A stretch of DNA of 44,967 bases, taken from assembly GCF_024753135.1 (NCBI RefSeq), contig NZ_JANUGP010000045.1, positions 1-44,967 on the forward strand. Reading direction: 5' to 3'. The translations under genes and the position numbers were made by a program. The stretch comes from Streptomyces pyxinicus. GTDB taxonomy: Bacteria; Actinomycetota; Actinomycetes; Streptomycetales; Streptomycetaceae. The notes beneath the pieces were generated by a model. It saw only the letters and a program-made list of their open reading frames with translations. It had not been told where the DNA came from and searched no databases. Shown piece after piece: positions 15,352-26,232 of the stretch (within the stretch, counting starts at the first letter, position 1; every line of letters begins with the position of its first letter).

Positions 15352-16398
15352 TCAGACCGGCCGGGCCGGTCCCGTGCTGTCGCGGGCCGTGAGGCGGGGG
15401 ACCGGGACGCGGGCCGCCCGGGGCGGGCCGCCGTCCAGGAGGGAGAGGAGTTCGCGGGCCGCCATGGAACCGAACTCGACGCTGTCCCGGGACAGCGCGG
15501 ACAGCCGGGGTTTGACGATGCGGCACAGGGCCGAGTCCTCCCAGGAGACCACCGAGACGTCCCGGGGCACCTCGACGCCGAGGTCCGAGGCGGCCGCGAC
15601 GCCGGCCACGGCCATCACGTCGTTGTCGTAGATGAGGGCCGTCGGGGCGGGGGAGGCGCCCAGCACCCGGCGGGTCACCGCGGCGCCCTCGGTGTCGGAG
15701 TAGTCGGTGGTGACCGAGCGCACCTCGGTCAGGCCGCGGCGGTCCGCCTCGGCGCGCAGGGTGGCGATCCGGCGCCGGGTGTGGGCGAGTTCGGGCAGAC
15801 CGGCGATGTGCACGATCCGGCGGTGGCCGAGGGCCGTCAGCTCGTCCACCACGGAGGCCATCGCGCCGGCGTCGTCCGCCCACACCGAGGAGGCGCCCCG
15901 GTGGCCCGCCCCGGGCGCGCCGCCGATCACCACGGCGGGCAGGCCCAGTTCCTCCAGCAGGTCCGGGCGCGGGTCCTCGGCGCGCGGGTCGGCCACCAGC
16001 ACGCCGTCCACCCGGTGCTCCGCCCACCAGCGCCGGTACACCGCGCACTCCTCGGACACGTCCCGCGCGACCTGGAAGAGCAGGCCCAGATGGCGTTCGG
16101 CGAGCACCTCCTGGATGCCGGAGACGAGCTGGAGGAAGAACGAGTCGACGCCCAGGGTGTGCGCGGGGCGGGCGAGGACGAAGCCGACCGTCGCCGCGCC
16201 CTCCCCGGACAGGGCGCGCGCGGCCGTGTTCGGACGCCAGCCGAGCTGTTCGGCGACCCCGCGGACCCGGGCGCGGGTGGCCTCCGAGACACCGGGCCGG
16301 TCGTTGAGCGCGAAGGACACCGCGCTCTCGGAGACCCCGGCCCGCCGGGCGATGTCCTTCATCGTGGGCCGGCGCGCGGGTGACCGCCTGGTCGGCAT
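15352..16398 (-). CDS. LacI-family transcriptional repressor
   Basis: 348-aa sugar-responsive repressor. The N-terminal helix-turn-helix and hinge lie at about residues 13-65 (MKDIARRAGVSESAVSFALN, then RPNTAARAL). A periplasmic-binding-protein-like effector domain follows from about 70. It is divergent from the binding-protein gene at 16622. Two near-palindromes with the AAAGCGC core, typical for LacI-family operators, lie between the genes, only 30 bp from this start, so it probably represses itself and the uptake/hydrolase operon. The inducer is probably a mannosyl oligosaccharide or Man-GlcNAc, inferred from the neighbours. Confidence 0.92.
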   Translation of the reverse strand: MPTRRSPARRPTMKDIARRAGVSESAVSFALNDRPGVSEATRARVRGVAEQLGWRPNTAARALSGEGAATVGFVLARPAHTLGVDSFFLQLVSGIQEVLAERHLGLLFQVARDVSEECAVYRRWWAEHRVDGVLVADPRAEDPRPDLLEELGLPAVVIGGAPGAGHRGASSVWADDAGAMASVVDELTALGHRRIVHIAGLPELAHTRRRIATLRAEADRRGLTEVRSVTTDYSDTEGAAVTRRVLGASPAPTALIYDNDVMAVAGVAAASDLGVEVPRDVSVVSWEDSALCRIVKPRLSALSRDSVEFGSMAARELLSLLDGGPPRAARVPVPRLTARDSTGPARPV

Positions 16399-16427
16399 GG
16401 ATCAGCTCCCCTTTTCGAGAATGCGTC

Positions 16428-16465
16428 CTAAAGCGCTTGAGCGTCAAGACCCTAAAGCGCATTAG
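16428..16465. promoter_or_regulatory. Tandem LacI-type operators
   Basis: Two related 14-bp near-palindromes, CTAAAGCGCTTGAG (16428-16441) and CTAAAGCGCATTAG (16452-16465), have centres 24 bp apart, a little over two helical turns, allowing side-by-side repressor dimers. They lie in the 223-bp divergent region of lacI and the solute-binding protein gene. A separate promoter-like pair, TTGACT (16545-16550) and CAAGGT (16569-16574), lies nearer the binding-protein gene. I found no further copy of the operator upstream of the GH92 gene or the other genes in the window. Confidence 0.7.
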
Positions 16466-16621
16466 CAGTCCACGGCAAGCTGTCAGCCAAAAGCCCCTGA
16501 CCTGCACTAATGAAATTCCCCTTTCTTTAGTTCCGTCGAATGCGTTGACTTCTCCCGAGCGGCACGGGCAAGGTCACTGCCGCCACTCCACCGCCCGACG
16601 CCGCAAGGGAGCCGTGTCACC

Positions 16622-17911
16622 GTGCCCATATCTCGCAGAGCCCTGGCCGCAGCCGTAGCCGCCCTCCTCCTGCCACTGAGCGCCTGCGGTTCCGGCGACG
16701 ACGGAGGCGCCGGCTCCACCGATGCCTCCGGCAAGGTCGAGGGCGACATCACCTTCCAGACCTGGAACCTGCGCGCCAACTTCAAGTCGTACTTCGAGGG
16801 CCTGATCGCGGACTTCGAGCACAAGTACCCCGGCGCGCACGTCAAGTGGGTCGACCAGCCCGCCGAGGGCTACCCCGACAAGCTCAGCGCCGACGCCGGC
16901 GGCGGCACCCTGCCCGACGTCGTCAACGTCTCCCCGGATCTGGTCGCCCCGCTCGCCAAGGCCGGGCTCGCCATGGACCTCGACAAGGCCGCCGCGAAGT
17001 ACAAGTCCGAGTACCTGGACGGCGCCTGGGCCGGCCACCAGGTCCCGGGCCTGAGCGGCACCTACGCCTTCCCGTGGTACCTGAACACCGGGCCGCTCTT
17101 CTACAACAAGTCCCTGTTCGAGAAGGCCGGCCTCGACGCCGATCGGCCCCCGAAGACCTACGACGACCTGTTCGCCGACGCCCTCCAGCTCGCGAAGAAG
17201 AGCGGCGGCAAGGTCGCCACCCTCGCCAACGTGCCCACCATCGAGGACTTCGGCCGCTACGGCGTCCCGCTCATGAACAAGCAGGGCACCGCCTTCGCCT
17301 TCAACAACACAAAGGGGATCGAACTCCTCACCAAGTACAAGGAGTTGTACGACGCCAAGGCGCTCGACCCCCAGGCGCTGACCGCGACCCCGGAGTCCTC
17401 CGGCAAGAAGTTCCTGACCGGCGCCGTCGCCATGAACCCCGGCAGCGCCCTCGACCTCGGCAACTTCAAGAAGAACGCGCCCGGCCTCTACAAGAACATC
17501 GGCATCACCGACCAGATCACCAGCACCGGGCACGTCAACATGTACGTGATGGGCCTGATGGTCAACTCCCGCACCAAGCACACCCCGGCCGCCGTCGCCT
17601 TCGCCCACTTCGTCACCGACGCGCAGAACCAGATGTCCTTCGCGAAGAAGGTCGCCATCTTCCCGAGCACCGCCGGCTCCCTGGACGACCCGTACTTCAC
17701 CAAGCAGGACGGCACCGACGAGACCCGGGTGCGCGTCGCCGCCGCCAAGTCCCTGAAGACCGCGGTCAACTACACGCCCGTACTCTTCAGCGACCAGATG
17801 AAGACCGCGCTGCGCAACGAGGTCGCCAAGGCGCTCCAGGGCAAGCAGAGCCCCAAGGCAGCCCTCGACAACGCTGTCAAGGCCGCCGACCGCCTGCTCC
17901 AGCAGGGCTGA
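16622..17911 (+). CDS. Sugar ABC transporter solute-binding lipoprotein
   Basis: 429-aa extracellular binding protein of the carbohydrate-uptake family 1 type (SBP_bac_1). Residues 1-21 are a lipoprotein signal peptide with lipobox LSAC (Cys22), so the mature protein is anchored to the outer face of the membrane. A Gly/Asp/Ser-rich tether follows, then a mature domain with GDITFQTWN near its start. It captures the oligosaccharide for the permeases encoded next. It starts with GTG, with an AAGGGAG about 11 nt upstream. It is the first gene of an operon running to 26167. The substrate is inferred to be an N-glycan fragment from the downstream hydrolases. Confidence 0.93.
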   Translation: MPISRRALAAAVAALLLPLSACGSGDDGGAGSTDASGKVEGDITFQTWNLRANFKSYFEGLIADFEHKYPGAHVKWVDQPAEGYPDKLSADAGGGTLPDVVNVSPDLVAPLAKAGLAMDLDKAAAKYKSEYLDGAWAGHQVPGLSGTYAFPWYLNTGPLFYNKSLFEKAGLDADRPPKTYDDLFADALQLAKKSGGKVATLANVPTIEDFGRYGVPLMNKQGTAFAFNNTKGIELLTKYKELYDAKALDPQALTATPESSGKKFLTGAVAMNPGSALDLGNFKKNAPGLYKNIGITDQITSTGHVNMYVMGLMVNSRTKHTPAAVAFAHFVTDAQNQMSFAKKVAIFPSTAGSLDDPYFTKQDGTDETRVRVAAAKSLKTAVNYTPVLFSDQMKTALRNEVAKALQGKQSPKAALDNAVKAADRLLQQG

Positions 17912-17917
17912 CCTGCC

Positions 17918-18810
17918 ATGGCCACTCCCACCGCCGCCACCCGGATACGGCGCCAACTGCGCACCAGCCCCTGGCTGTTCGCCGCACCCGGGCTGCTCGT
18001 CACCGGCGCCTTCGTGCTCTACCCGTTCGTCTCCACCCTGGTGAACTCCTTCACCGACCGCCGCACGCTGCTGCCGGGCCACTTCGTGGGCCTCGCCAAC
18101 TTCCGCGAGCTGCTCCACGACGACATGTTCTGGACCGGGCTGCGCAACAGCACCCTGTACGTCCTCTGCGTCGTGCCCGCCCTCGTCGTGCTGCCGCTGC
18201 TGCTCGCCCTGCTGGTGCAGAAGAACATCCCCGGCATCACCTTCTTCCGCTCCGCCTTCTACACCCCGGTCGTCGCCTCGATCGTCGTGGTCGGACTGAT
18301 CTGGGTGTGGCTGCTGGACGAACGCGGCCTGGTCAACGCCCTGTTGGAGACCGTCGGGATCGGCCGGGTCGGCTTCCTCAGCGACCAGTGGCTGCTCCTG
18401 CTGAGCGCGATGGCCGTCACGGTGTGGAAGGGCCTCGGCTACTACATGATCATCTATCTCGCCGCGCTGGCGAACGTGCCGCGCGAACTGCACGAGGCCG
18501 CGGCCGTGGACGGCGCCGGGGCGGTGCGCCGCTTCTTCTCCGTCACCCTCCCCGCCGTCCGCTCCACCATGGTGCTGGTCGCCGCGCTCTCCTCGGTCGC
18601 CGCCTTCAAGGTGTTCTCCGAGGTGTACCTGATGGCCGGGCCCAGCGGCGGCCCGGCCGGGGAGGACACCACCCTCGTCATGCTCGTCCAGCGCACCGGT
18701 ACCGGACTCACCGGCCGCGTCGGCTACGCCTCCGCCCTCTCGGTGGTCGTCTTCGTCGTCACCGTCGCCCTGATGCTGCTCGTGCTGCGCGCCGACCGGA
18801 AGGAGGAGGC

Positions 18811-18814
<4 letters not shown>
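17918..18814 (+). CDS. Sugar ABC transporter permease (MalF-type)
   Basis: 298-aa inner-membrane permease with six predicted helices; the first is at about residues 18-40 (WLFAAPGLLVTGAFVLYPFV). The EAA loop that docks the ATPase is visible as ELHEAAAVDGAGAVRRFFSV with a following LP. It begins 6 nt after the binding-protein stop and overlaps the next permease by 4 nt (GTGA), consistent with translational coupling. No ATP-binding subunit is encoded in the operon. Confidence 0.93.
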
Positions 18815-19722
<908 letters not shown>

Positions 19723-19752
19723 CCCACGTCCACCGCCTCCGCAAGGACCTCC

Positions 19753-21009
19753 ATGCCTGCTGCCGTGCGCTTCGGCGTCAACTACACACCCAGCGAAGGG
19801 TGGTTCCACCACTGGCTCGACTTCGACCTCGACTCCGTGCGCGCCGACCTCGACGCCATCGCCGCGCTCGGCCTCGACCACATCCGGGTCTTCCCGCTGT
19901 GGCCCTACTTCCAGCCCGACCGCGCCCTGATCCGCCCGCGCGCCGTCGACCAGCTCGTGGCCCTCGCGGACGCCGCCGCCGAACGCGGCCTCGACGTCAA
20001 CGTGGACGGACTGCAAGGGCACTTGAGCAGCTTCGACTTCCTGCCCGCCTGGACCCGCACCTGGCACCGGCGGAGCCTGTTCACCGACCCGGACGTCGTC
20101 GACGGCGAGGCCGCCTACCTGCGCACCCTCGCCGCCGCCCTCGCCGACCGGCCCAACTTCCTCGGCATGACCGTCGGCAACGAGGTCAACCAGTTCGCCG
20201 CCGCCCCCCACCCCGACCCCGACCGGATCACCCCCGGGGAGGCCGAACGGTGGCTGGTGCGGATGCTGGCCGCCTGCGCCGAGGGCGCCCCCGGCCGGCC
20301 GCACCTGCACGCCTCCTATGACGCCGCCTGGTACCAGGACGACCAGCCCTTCACCCCCGGCCACTCCGCCCGGCTCGGCGACCTCACCGCCGTACACTCC
20401 TGGGTCTTCAACGGCACCGCCCAGCGGCACGGCCGGGACTCCGTGCCCGCCGAGCACCACGCCGCCTACCTGGTCGAGCTGAGCAAGGCCTGGGCCGACG
20501 ACCCGCACCGGCCGGTGTGGCTCCAGGAGGTCGGCGCGCCCGCGCCCCTCGTCCCCGCCGAGCACGCGGCCCGCTTCACCGAGGCCACCGTCGCCCACGT
20601 CCTCGACTGCCCCGACCTGTGGGGCGTCACCTGGTGGTGCTCCTACGACGTCTCGCGCGACCTCGCCGACTTCCCCGAACTGGAATACTCCCTCGGCCTG
20701 TTCACCAGCGACCGCCGGCCGAAGGACCTGGCCCGCACCCTCGCCGCCGCGGCCCGCCGGCCGCGGCGCGCACCGGCCGTCCGCGCCACCGCCCTCGTCG
20801 TGCCCGCCGACCCCGGCCGGCGCTCGCGCTGCGCCCCCGGCGGCCCCGTCTTCGACGCCTTCTTCCGGCTCGTCGCCGACGGCGCCCGCCCCACCACCGT
20901 CCTCGACACCCGCGCCGACGACAAGGACCACCTCGCCGCGCGCGGCATCACCGAGACCGTCACTCCCGACCAGGTACTCCCCACCCCACCCGGAGGCACC
21001 CGCTCGTGA
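19753..21009 (+). CDS. Cytoplasmic GH5 beta-mannosidase (GH5_18-like)
   Basis: 418-aa TIM-barrel glycoside hydrolase of clan A. The acid/base is Glu144 in VGNEVNQF and the nucleophile Glu259 in WLQEVGAP; GHLSSFDFLPAW is also present. The N-terminus FGVNYTPSEGWFHHWLD resembles, from memory, the GH5 subfamily 18 enzymes that split the Man-beta-1,4-GlcNAc core disaccharide of N-glycans in bifidobacteria. There is no signal peptide, so it acts on imported sugars. ATG 19753 follows AAGGACC. The stop overlaps the GH85 start by 4 nt. The subfamily and substrate are inferred; the clan and fold are secure. Confidence 0.78.
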   Translation: MPAAVRFGVNYTPSEGWFHHWLDFDLDSVRADLDAIAALGLDHIRVFPLWPYFQPDRALIRPRAVDQLVALADAAAERGLDVNVDGLQGHLSSFDFLPAWTRTWHRRSLFTDPDVVDGEAAYLRTLAAALADRPNFLGMTVGNEVNQFAAAPHPDPDRITPGEAERWLVRMLAACAEGAPGRPHLHASYDAAWYQDDQPFTPGHSARLGDLTAVHSWVFNGTAQRHGRDSVPAEHHAAYLVELSKAWADDPHRPVWLQEVGAPAPLVPAEHAARFTEATVAHVLDCPDLWGVTWWCSYDVSRDLADFPELEYSLGLFTSDRRPKDLARTLAAAARRPRRAPAVRATALVVPADPGRRSRCAPGGPVFDAFFRLVADGARPTTVLDTRADDKDHLAARGITETVTPDQVLPTPPGGTRS

Positions 21010-23078
21010 AACCCACCAGACGCACCGTCCTGCTCGCCGCCGGCGCCGCCGCCCTCACCCCCGCCCTGCCCGCCGCGGCGGCGACCCCACGCGCCGGCGC
21101 CGCGACCCCGCCGTACGCCGCCTACTGGTACCCGGACTCGCTGCCCGCCGGCAGCCCCGGCCCCGGCATCACCTGGCGCAGCCTCAAGGCCTGGCGCGCG
21201 GCCGACGACCCCGACCTCGCCTTCAACGCCGCGTCCGTGCCGCTCGCCCCCCGCTTCACCCCGACGCCGGCCAACACCACCGCCCGCTCCGGGCAGGCCC
21301 GCGTCCAGGCGCTGGTCTCCTTCGGGCCCACCTCCGCCAACCCCTCCCAGGGCTCGGCCACCGCCGACTCCTACGCGCTCACCCACTGGGCCTACGTGGA
21401 CGAACTGGTCTTCTGGGGCGGCTCGTCCGGCGAGGGCCTGATCCTCGCGCCCAACGCGCCGGTCGTGGACGCGGCCCACCGGCACGGCGTCCCCGTCCTC
21501 GGCAACATCTTCCTGCCGCCCACCGCCTACGGCGGGCAGCTCCAGTGGACCCGCGACCTGGTGCGGAAGGACGCCTCCGGGCACTACCCGCTCGCCGCCC
21601 AGCTCGTCGCGGTGGCCGCGGCGTACGGCTTCGACGGCTGGTTCGTGAACGCCGAGACCGGCGGCGGCAACACCGCGCTCGGCACCGCCATGCTCGGCTT
21701 CGTCCAGGAGCTGAAGTCGCTCGCGGCGGCCAGGGGCCAACGGGTCACCTGGTACGACGCCATGACCGTGAACGGCACGGTCAGCTGGCAGGGCGCGCTG
21801 AACAGCCAGAACCAGGCCTTCTTCCAGGCCGCCGACGACATGTTCGTGGACTTCCGGTGGAGCGCCTCCACCCTGGCCGCCTCCGGCACCAAGGCCGACC
21901 AGCTCGGCCGCGGCCGGTACCAGCTGTGGGCCGGTGTCGACGTCGAGTCGAACGGCTCGGACTCCTCCGTGAACTGGGACGCGATCGTGCCGTCCGGCAA
22001 GCCGCACATCGCCTCGATCGGCCTCTACCGGCCCGAGTGGACCCGCAACCACCTGCCCGCAGACCAGCGCGCCCCCGCCGACTTCCACGCGGCCGACGAC
22101 CGGTTCTGGACCGGGCGCTCCCTCGACCCGTCCCGGCCGGACGCGGGCGACCCCTGGCGGGCGCCGGCCGTGTCGGTGGCCGACCGCTCGACGGTCTCCG
22201 CGCTGCCGTTCGCCAGCGTGTTCAACACCGGGCACGGGCTGCGCTGGTACGAGGAGGGCGCGGTCGTCTCGGACGTGCCGTGGAACCACCTCGGGGTGCA
22301 GGACCGGCTGCCCTCGCGGCGGTGGGTGGTGCGCACGGCGGGGGAGCGGCCGACGGTCGCCTTCGACTTCGCCGACGCCTGGCGGGGCGGCAGCAGCGTG
22401 CTGGTGGACGGTGCACTCGGTCAACCCGTGGTGCTGGACCTGTACGCGACACGGCTGCCGATCGGTGTGAACTCGGTCGCCGAGCTGACCTTCCGGACCG
22501 ATGCCGGGGCCGTGAACGCCGAGCTGGCGGTGGCGACGGCGGAACCCGCCGGGGCGGGGGCGGCACCGCCGTACACATACCTGCCGGTGAACCCGGTCCC
22601 CGGCGGTGTCGGCGGGAAGCGGGGTGCGCCCGGTGTGCGTGTGCAGTCGGTCAACGGCTGGCAGACGGCGACGATCCCACTCACCGGGCTGTCCGGCACC
22701 GGCCCCCACACCCTTCGTGCCCTCGGCGTCCGGCTCACCGCCGTCGGCGGCGGCCCGGTGCGCTGGCGGCTGGGCGGCCTCGCCGTCCACGACGCGGTCA
22801 CCACCCCGGCCGCCCCCACCGGCGCCCGGGTCACCGCGGCGAGCGGCGGCGACCTCCGCCTCGCCTGGACCGCCGCGCCCGGCCCGGTCCGCCACTACAC
22901 CGTGCACCGCCGCCTCCCCGACGGCACCCGCCGCTTCCTCGGCGCCACCGGCCAGCGCGCCTGGTTCCTCACCGGCCAGCACGCCGAGCAGGGGGAGACG
23001 GCGGCACGGTTCGAAGTGCGCGCGGTGGGGGAGCTGTACAACGCCTCCACAGCCGCGACCATCACCCACCCCTGGTAG
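21006..23078 (+). CDS. Secreted GH85 endo-beta-N-acetylglucosaminidase
   Basis: 690-aa secreted enzyme that cuts between the two core GlcNAc residues of N-glycans and releases the oligosaccharide from glycoproteins. Residues 1-26 are a signal peptide with TRRTVLLAAG, compatible with Tat export. The GH85 domain spans about 35-380, with the catalytic Asn215 and Glu217 in FDGWFVNAETG (substrate-assisted mechanism). A beta-rich region follows, and the last 90 residues look like a fibronectin III or carbohydrate-binding fold (residues 600-690). The GTG at 21006 overlaps the upstream stop and has GGAGG 9 nt before it. It is the only secreted hydrolase of the operon. Confidence 0.9.
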   Translation: MKPTRRTVLLAAGAAALTPALPAAAATPRAGAATPPYAAYWYPDSLPAGSPGPGITWRSLKAWRAADDPDLAFNAASVPLAPRFTPTPANTTARSGQARVQALVSFGPTSANPSQGSATADSYALTHWAYVDELVFWGGSSGEGLILAPNAPVVDAAHRHGVPVLGNIFLPPTAYGGQLQWTRDLVRKDASGHYPLAAQLVAVAAAYGFDGWFVNAETGGGNTALGTAMLGFVQELKSLAAARGQRVTWYDAMTVNGTVSWQGALNSQNQAFFQAADDMFVDFRWSASTLAASGTKADQLGRGRYQLWAGVDVESNGSDSSVNWDAIVPSGKPHIASIGLYRPEWTRNHLPADQRAPADFHAADDRFWTGRSLDPSRPDAGDPWRAPAVSVADRSTVSALPFASVFNTGHGLRWYEEGAVVSDVPWNHLGVQDRLPSRRWVVRTAGERPTVAFDFADAWRGGSSVLVDGALGQPVVLDLYATRLPIGVNSVAELTFRTDAGAVNAELAVATAEPAGAGAAPPYTYLPVNPVPGGVGGKRGAPGVRVQSVNGWQTATIPLTGLSGTGPHTLRALGVRLTAVGGGPVRWRLGGLAVHDAVTTPAAPTGARVTAASGGDLRLAWTAAPGPVRHYTVHRRLPDGTRRFLGATGQRAWFLTGQHAEQGETAARFEVRAVGELYNASTAATITHPW

Positions 23079-23146
23079 CCCGACCCCTGTCGACCCACCC
23101 CGAGCAGCACCCCCGGCAGACCCCGTGACCCGCAGGAGCACCCCGC

Positions 23147-26100
23147 ATGCATGACGACCGCACTCTGGTGGAAGCCCGCCTCAGGCGCGTCCTCGACGAA
23201 CGCGTCCGTCCCGCCGTGTACCCCGAGACCGTCCCGCTGCGGGTAGCGGTCTGGCACGCCCCCGGCGAGCCGGTACCGGTCGCGGAGGGACTCGCCGCCG
23301 AGCCCGAGCCGATCGAGGTGGGCGCCCGCTGGGGTGCTCCCTGGGGCACCAGCTGGTTCCGGGTGACCGGGACCGTCCCCGAGGCCTGGGCCGGGCGGAC
23401 CGTGGAGGCCCTGCTCGACCTAGGCTTCGACGAGAACATGCCCGGCTTCCAGTGCGAGGGCCTGGTCTACCGGCCCGACGGCACCCCGGTGAAGGGCCTC
23501 AACCCGCGCAACCAGTGGGTGCGGATCGGTGCGCCGGTCGAGGGCGGCGAGGAGGTGCGCCTGCACATCGAGGCGGCCTCCAACCCGGTCATCCTCGACT
23601 ACCACCCCTTCCTCCCCACCCGGCTCGGCGACCAGGACACCGCCGGACACGAGCCGCAGTACACGCTCACCCGCATGGACCTCGCCGTCTTCGACGAGAC
23701 CGTGTGGCAGCTGGTGATCGACCTGGAGGCGCTCGGCGAGCTGATGGCGGAACTGCCCGCCGACTCCGCGCGCCGCCACGACATCCTGCGCGCCGTCGAA
23801 CGGGCGCTGGACGCCGTCGACCTCCAGGACGTGGGCGGCACCGCCGCCCGCGCCCGGGAGCAGCTCACCGCCGTGCTGGCGGCGCCCGCGGTGCCGTCCG
23901 CGCACCGGATCACCGCCGTCGGCCACGCGCACATCGACTCCGCGTGGCTGTGGCCGCTGCGCGAGACGGTGCGCAAGGTGGCCCGTACGACGTCCAACAT
24001 GACCGCGCTCCTGGAGGACGAGCCGGAGTTCGTCTTCGCCATGTCCCAGGCGCAGCAGTGGGCCTGGGTGCGCGACCACCGGCCCGAGGTGTGGGCGCGG
24101 GTGAAGAAGGCGGTCGCGGAGGGGCGGTTCGTGCCGGCCGGCGGGATGTGGGTGGAGTCGGACACCAACATGCCCGGCTCGGAGGCGATGGCCCGGCAGT
24201 TCGTGCACGGGAAACGGTTCTTCCTCGACGAGTTCGGCGTCGAGAACGAGGAGGCCTGGCTGCCCGACACCTTCGGGTTCGCGGCGGGCCTGCCGCAGAT
24301 CATCAAGGCGGCCGGCTCCAAGTGGCTGCTGACGCAGAAGATCTCCTGGTCCCAGACGAACTCGTTCCCGCACCACACCTTCCACTGGGAGGGCATCGAC
24401 GGCACCCGGATCTTCACGCACTTCCCGCCCGTCGACACCTACAACTGCTCCATGAAGGGCAGCGAGATCGCGCACGCGGCCCGCAACTTCAAGGACAAGG
24501 GCCGCGCCCGGCACTCCCTCGCGCCCACCGGCTGGGGTGACGGGGGCGGCGGCACCACCCGCGAGATGGTCGCCAAGGCGGCCCGGATGCGCGACCTGGA
24601 GGGCTCGGCCACCGTCGCCTGGGACACCCCGCGCGCCTTCTTCGAGAAGGCCGAGGCCGAGTACCCCGAACCGCCGGTCTGGGTGGGCGAGCTGTACCTC
24701 GAACTGCACCGCGCCACCCTCACCAGCCAGGCGAAGACCAAGCAGGGCAACCGGCGCAGCGAGCACCTGCTGCGGGAGGCCGAGCTGTGGGCGGCCACGG
24801 CGGCGGTCCGCACCAAATTCCCCTATCCTTACGAGGAGTTGGACCGGATCTGGAAGACGGTGCTGCTCCACCAGTTCCACGACATCCTGCCCGGCTCGTC
24901 CATCGCCTGGGTGCACCGGGAGGCGCGGGCGACCTACGAGCGGCTGGCCGGCGAACTGACCGGCATCATCGAGGCCGCCCAGCGGGCGCTGGCCGGCGAG
25001 GGCACGACCCCGCTCGTCTTCAACGGGGCACCGCACGACCGGCACGGCGTCCCGGCGGGTGGGGCCGCCGGGGCAGAGGTGCCCGAGGGTACGCGCCTGA
25101 CCCCCGCCCCGGACGGCGGCCACATCCTCGACAACGGCCTGCTGCGGATCACCGTCGACACCCGGGGCCTGGTCGTCTCCGCCTACGACCCCGCCGCCGA
25201 CCGCGAGACCATCGCCCCCGGCACGGCCGCCAACCTGCTCCAGCTCCACCCGGACTTCCCGAACATGTGGGACGCCTGGGACGTCGACTCCTTCTACCGC
25301 AACACCGTCACCGAACTCACCGACACCGACGAGGTCACGGCCGGCGAGGACGGGGCCTCGGTGCGGATCACGCGCTCCTTCGGCGACTCCCGGGTCACCC
25401 AGGTGCTGACGCTGCCGCCGGGGGAGCGGCGGCTGCTCATCGACACCGAGGTGGACTGGCACGAGACGGAGAAGTTCCTCAAGCTCGCCTTCCCGCTCGA
25501 CCTGCACGCCGAACGGTACGCGTCCGAGACGCAGTTCGGGCACGCCTACCGGCCCACGCACACCAACACCTCCTGGGAGGCGGCCAAGTTCGAGGCCTGC
25601 AACCACCGCTTCGTCCACCTGTCGGAGCCCGGCTGGGGCGTCGCCGTCGTCAACGACTCGACGTACGGCCACGACGTGACCCGCACCGTCCGCCACGACG
25701 GCGACCGGGGCACGACCACCACGGTCCGCGTCTCCCTGCTGCGCGCCCCGCGCTTCCCCGACCCCGAGACCGACCAGGGCGTCCACCGGTTCCGGCACGC
25801 CCTGGTGCCGGGAGGCACGATCGCCGACGCGGTCACCGAGGGCTGGCGGATCAACCTGCCCGAGCGCCGCACCACCGGCGCCGGCGCGGTGGCCCCGCTG
25901 GTCACCGTGGACGACGACGCGGTGGTGGTCACGGCGGTGAAGCTCGCCGACGACGGCAGCGGCGACGTGGTGGTCCGCTGCCACGAGGCCCACGGCGGCC
26001 GGGCCCGCGCCACCCTCACGGCGGGCTTCGAGATCGCGGACGTCACCCCGACGGACCTGCTGGAACGGCCCCTCGCCGACACCGAGCCACCGGCCCGCGA

Positions 26101-26167
26101 CGGCGACCGCATCACCCTACGGCTGCGCCCCTTCGAGCTGACGACACTGCGGCTGCGCCGGGCCTGA
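23147..26167 (+). CDS. Cytoplasmic GH38 alpha-mannosidase
   Basis: 1006-aa zinc-dependent retaining alpha-mannosidase. An N-terminal beta domain occupies about 1-250. The GH38 catalytic domain starts at about 255 with HAHIDSAWLWP (predicted zinc ligands His262 and Asp264). The nucleophile and zinc ligand is Asp374 in WLPDTFGF. The usual GH38 middle helical and C-terminal beta-sandwich domains follow. There is no signal peptide, so it trims imported mannosyl oligosaccharides down to the core disaccharide. The ATG has AGGAG 9 nt upstream. It is the last convincing gene of the operon, ending 161 bp before the next opposing gene. Confidence 0.95.
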   Translation: MHDDRTLVEARLRRVLDERVRPAVYPETVPLRVAVWHAPGEPVPVAEGLAAEPEPIEVGARWGAPWGTSWFRVTGTVPEAWAGRTVEALLDLGFDENMPGFQCEGLVYRPDGTPVKGLNPRNQWVRIGAPVEGGEEVRLHIEAASNPVILDYHPFLPTRLGDQDTAGHEPQYTLTRMDLAVFDETVWQLVIDLEALGELMAELPADSARRHDILRAVERALDAVDLQDVGGTAARAREQLTAVLAAPAVPSAHRITAVGHAHIDSAWLWPLRETVRKVARTTSNMTALLEDEPEFVFAMSQAQQWAWVRDHRPEVWARVKKAVAEGRFVPAGGMWVESDTNMPGSEAMARQFVHGKRFFLDEFGVENEEAWLPDTFGFAAGLPQIIKAAGSKWLLTQKISWSQTNSFPHHTFHWEGIDGTRIFTHFPPVDTYNCSMKGSEIAHAARNFKDKGRARHSLAPTGWGDGGGGTTREMVAKAARMRDLEGSATVAWDTPRAFFEKAEAEYPEPPVWVGELYLELHRATLTSQAKTKQGNRRSEHLLREAELWAATAAVRTKFPYPYEELDRIWKTVLLHQFHDILPGSSIAWVHREARATYERLAGELTGIIEAAQRALAGEGTTPLVFNGAPHDRHGVPAGGAAGAEVPEGTRLTPAPDGGHILDNGLLRITVDTRGLVVSAYDPAADRETIAPGTAANLLQLHPDFPNMWDAWDVDSFYRNTVTELTDTDEVTAGEDGASVRITRSFGDSRVTQVLTLPPGERRLLIDTEVDWHETEKFLKLAFPLDLHAERYASETQFGHAYRPTHTNTSWEAAKFEACNHRFVHLSEPGWGVAVVNDSTYGHDVTRTVRHDGDRGTTTTVRVSLLRAPRFPDPETDQGVHRFRHALVPGGTIADAVTEGWRINLPERRTTGAGAVAPLVTVDDDAVVVTAVKLADDGSGDVVVRCHEAHGGRARATLTAGFEIADVTPTDLLERPLADTEPPARDGDRITLRLRPFELTTLRLRRA

Positions 26168-26232
26168 CCGGTCCCGGAACACGGAGGGAGGGGGCACCAG
26201 GCGCGACGCCACGAGCCGGCTCGGCCGCGCGG

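Noticed and set aside
16399..16621. DasR (dre) site expected for GlcNAc-related genes
   Set aside because: No match to the TGGTCTAGACCA-type palindrome in the lacI/binding-protein intergenic region; the AAAGCGC operators fit the adjacent LacI instead.
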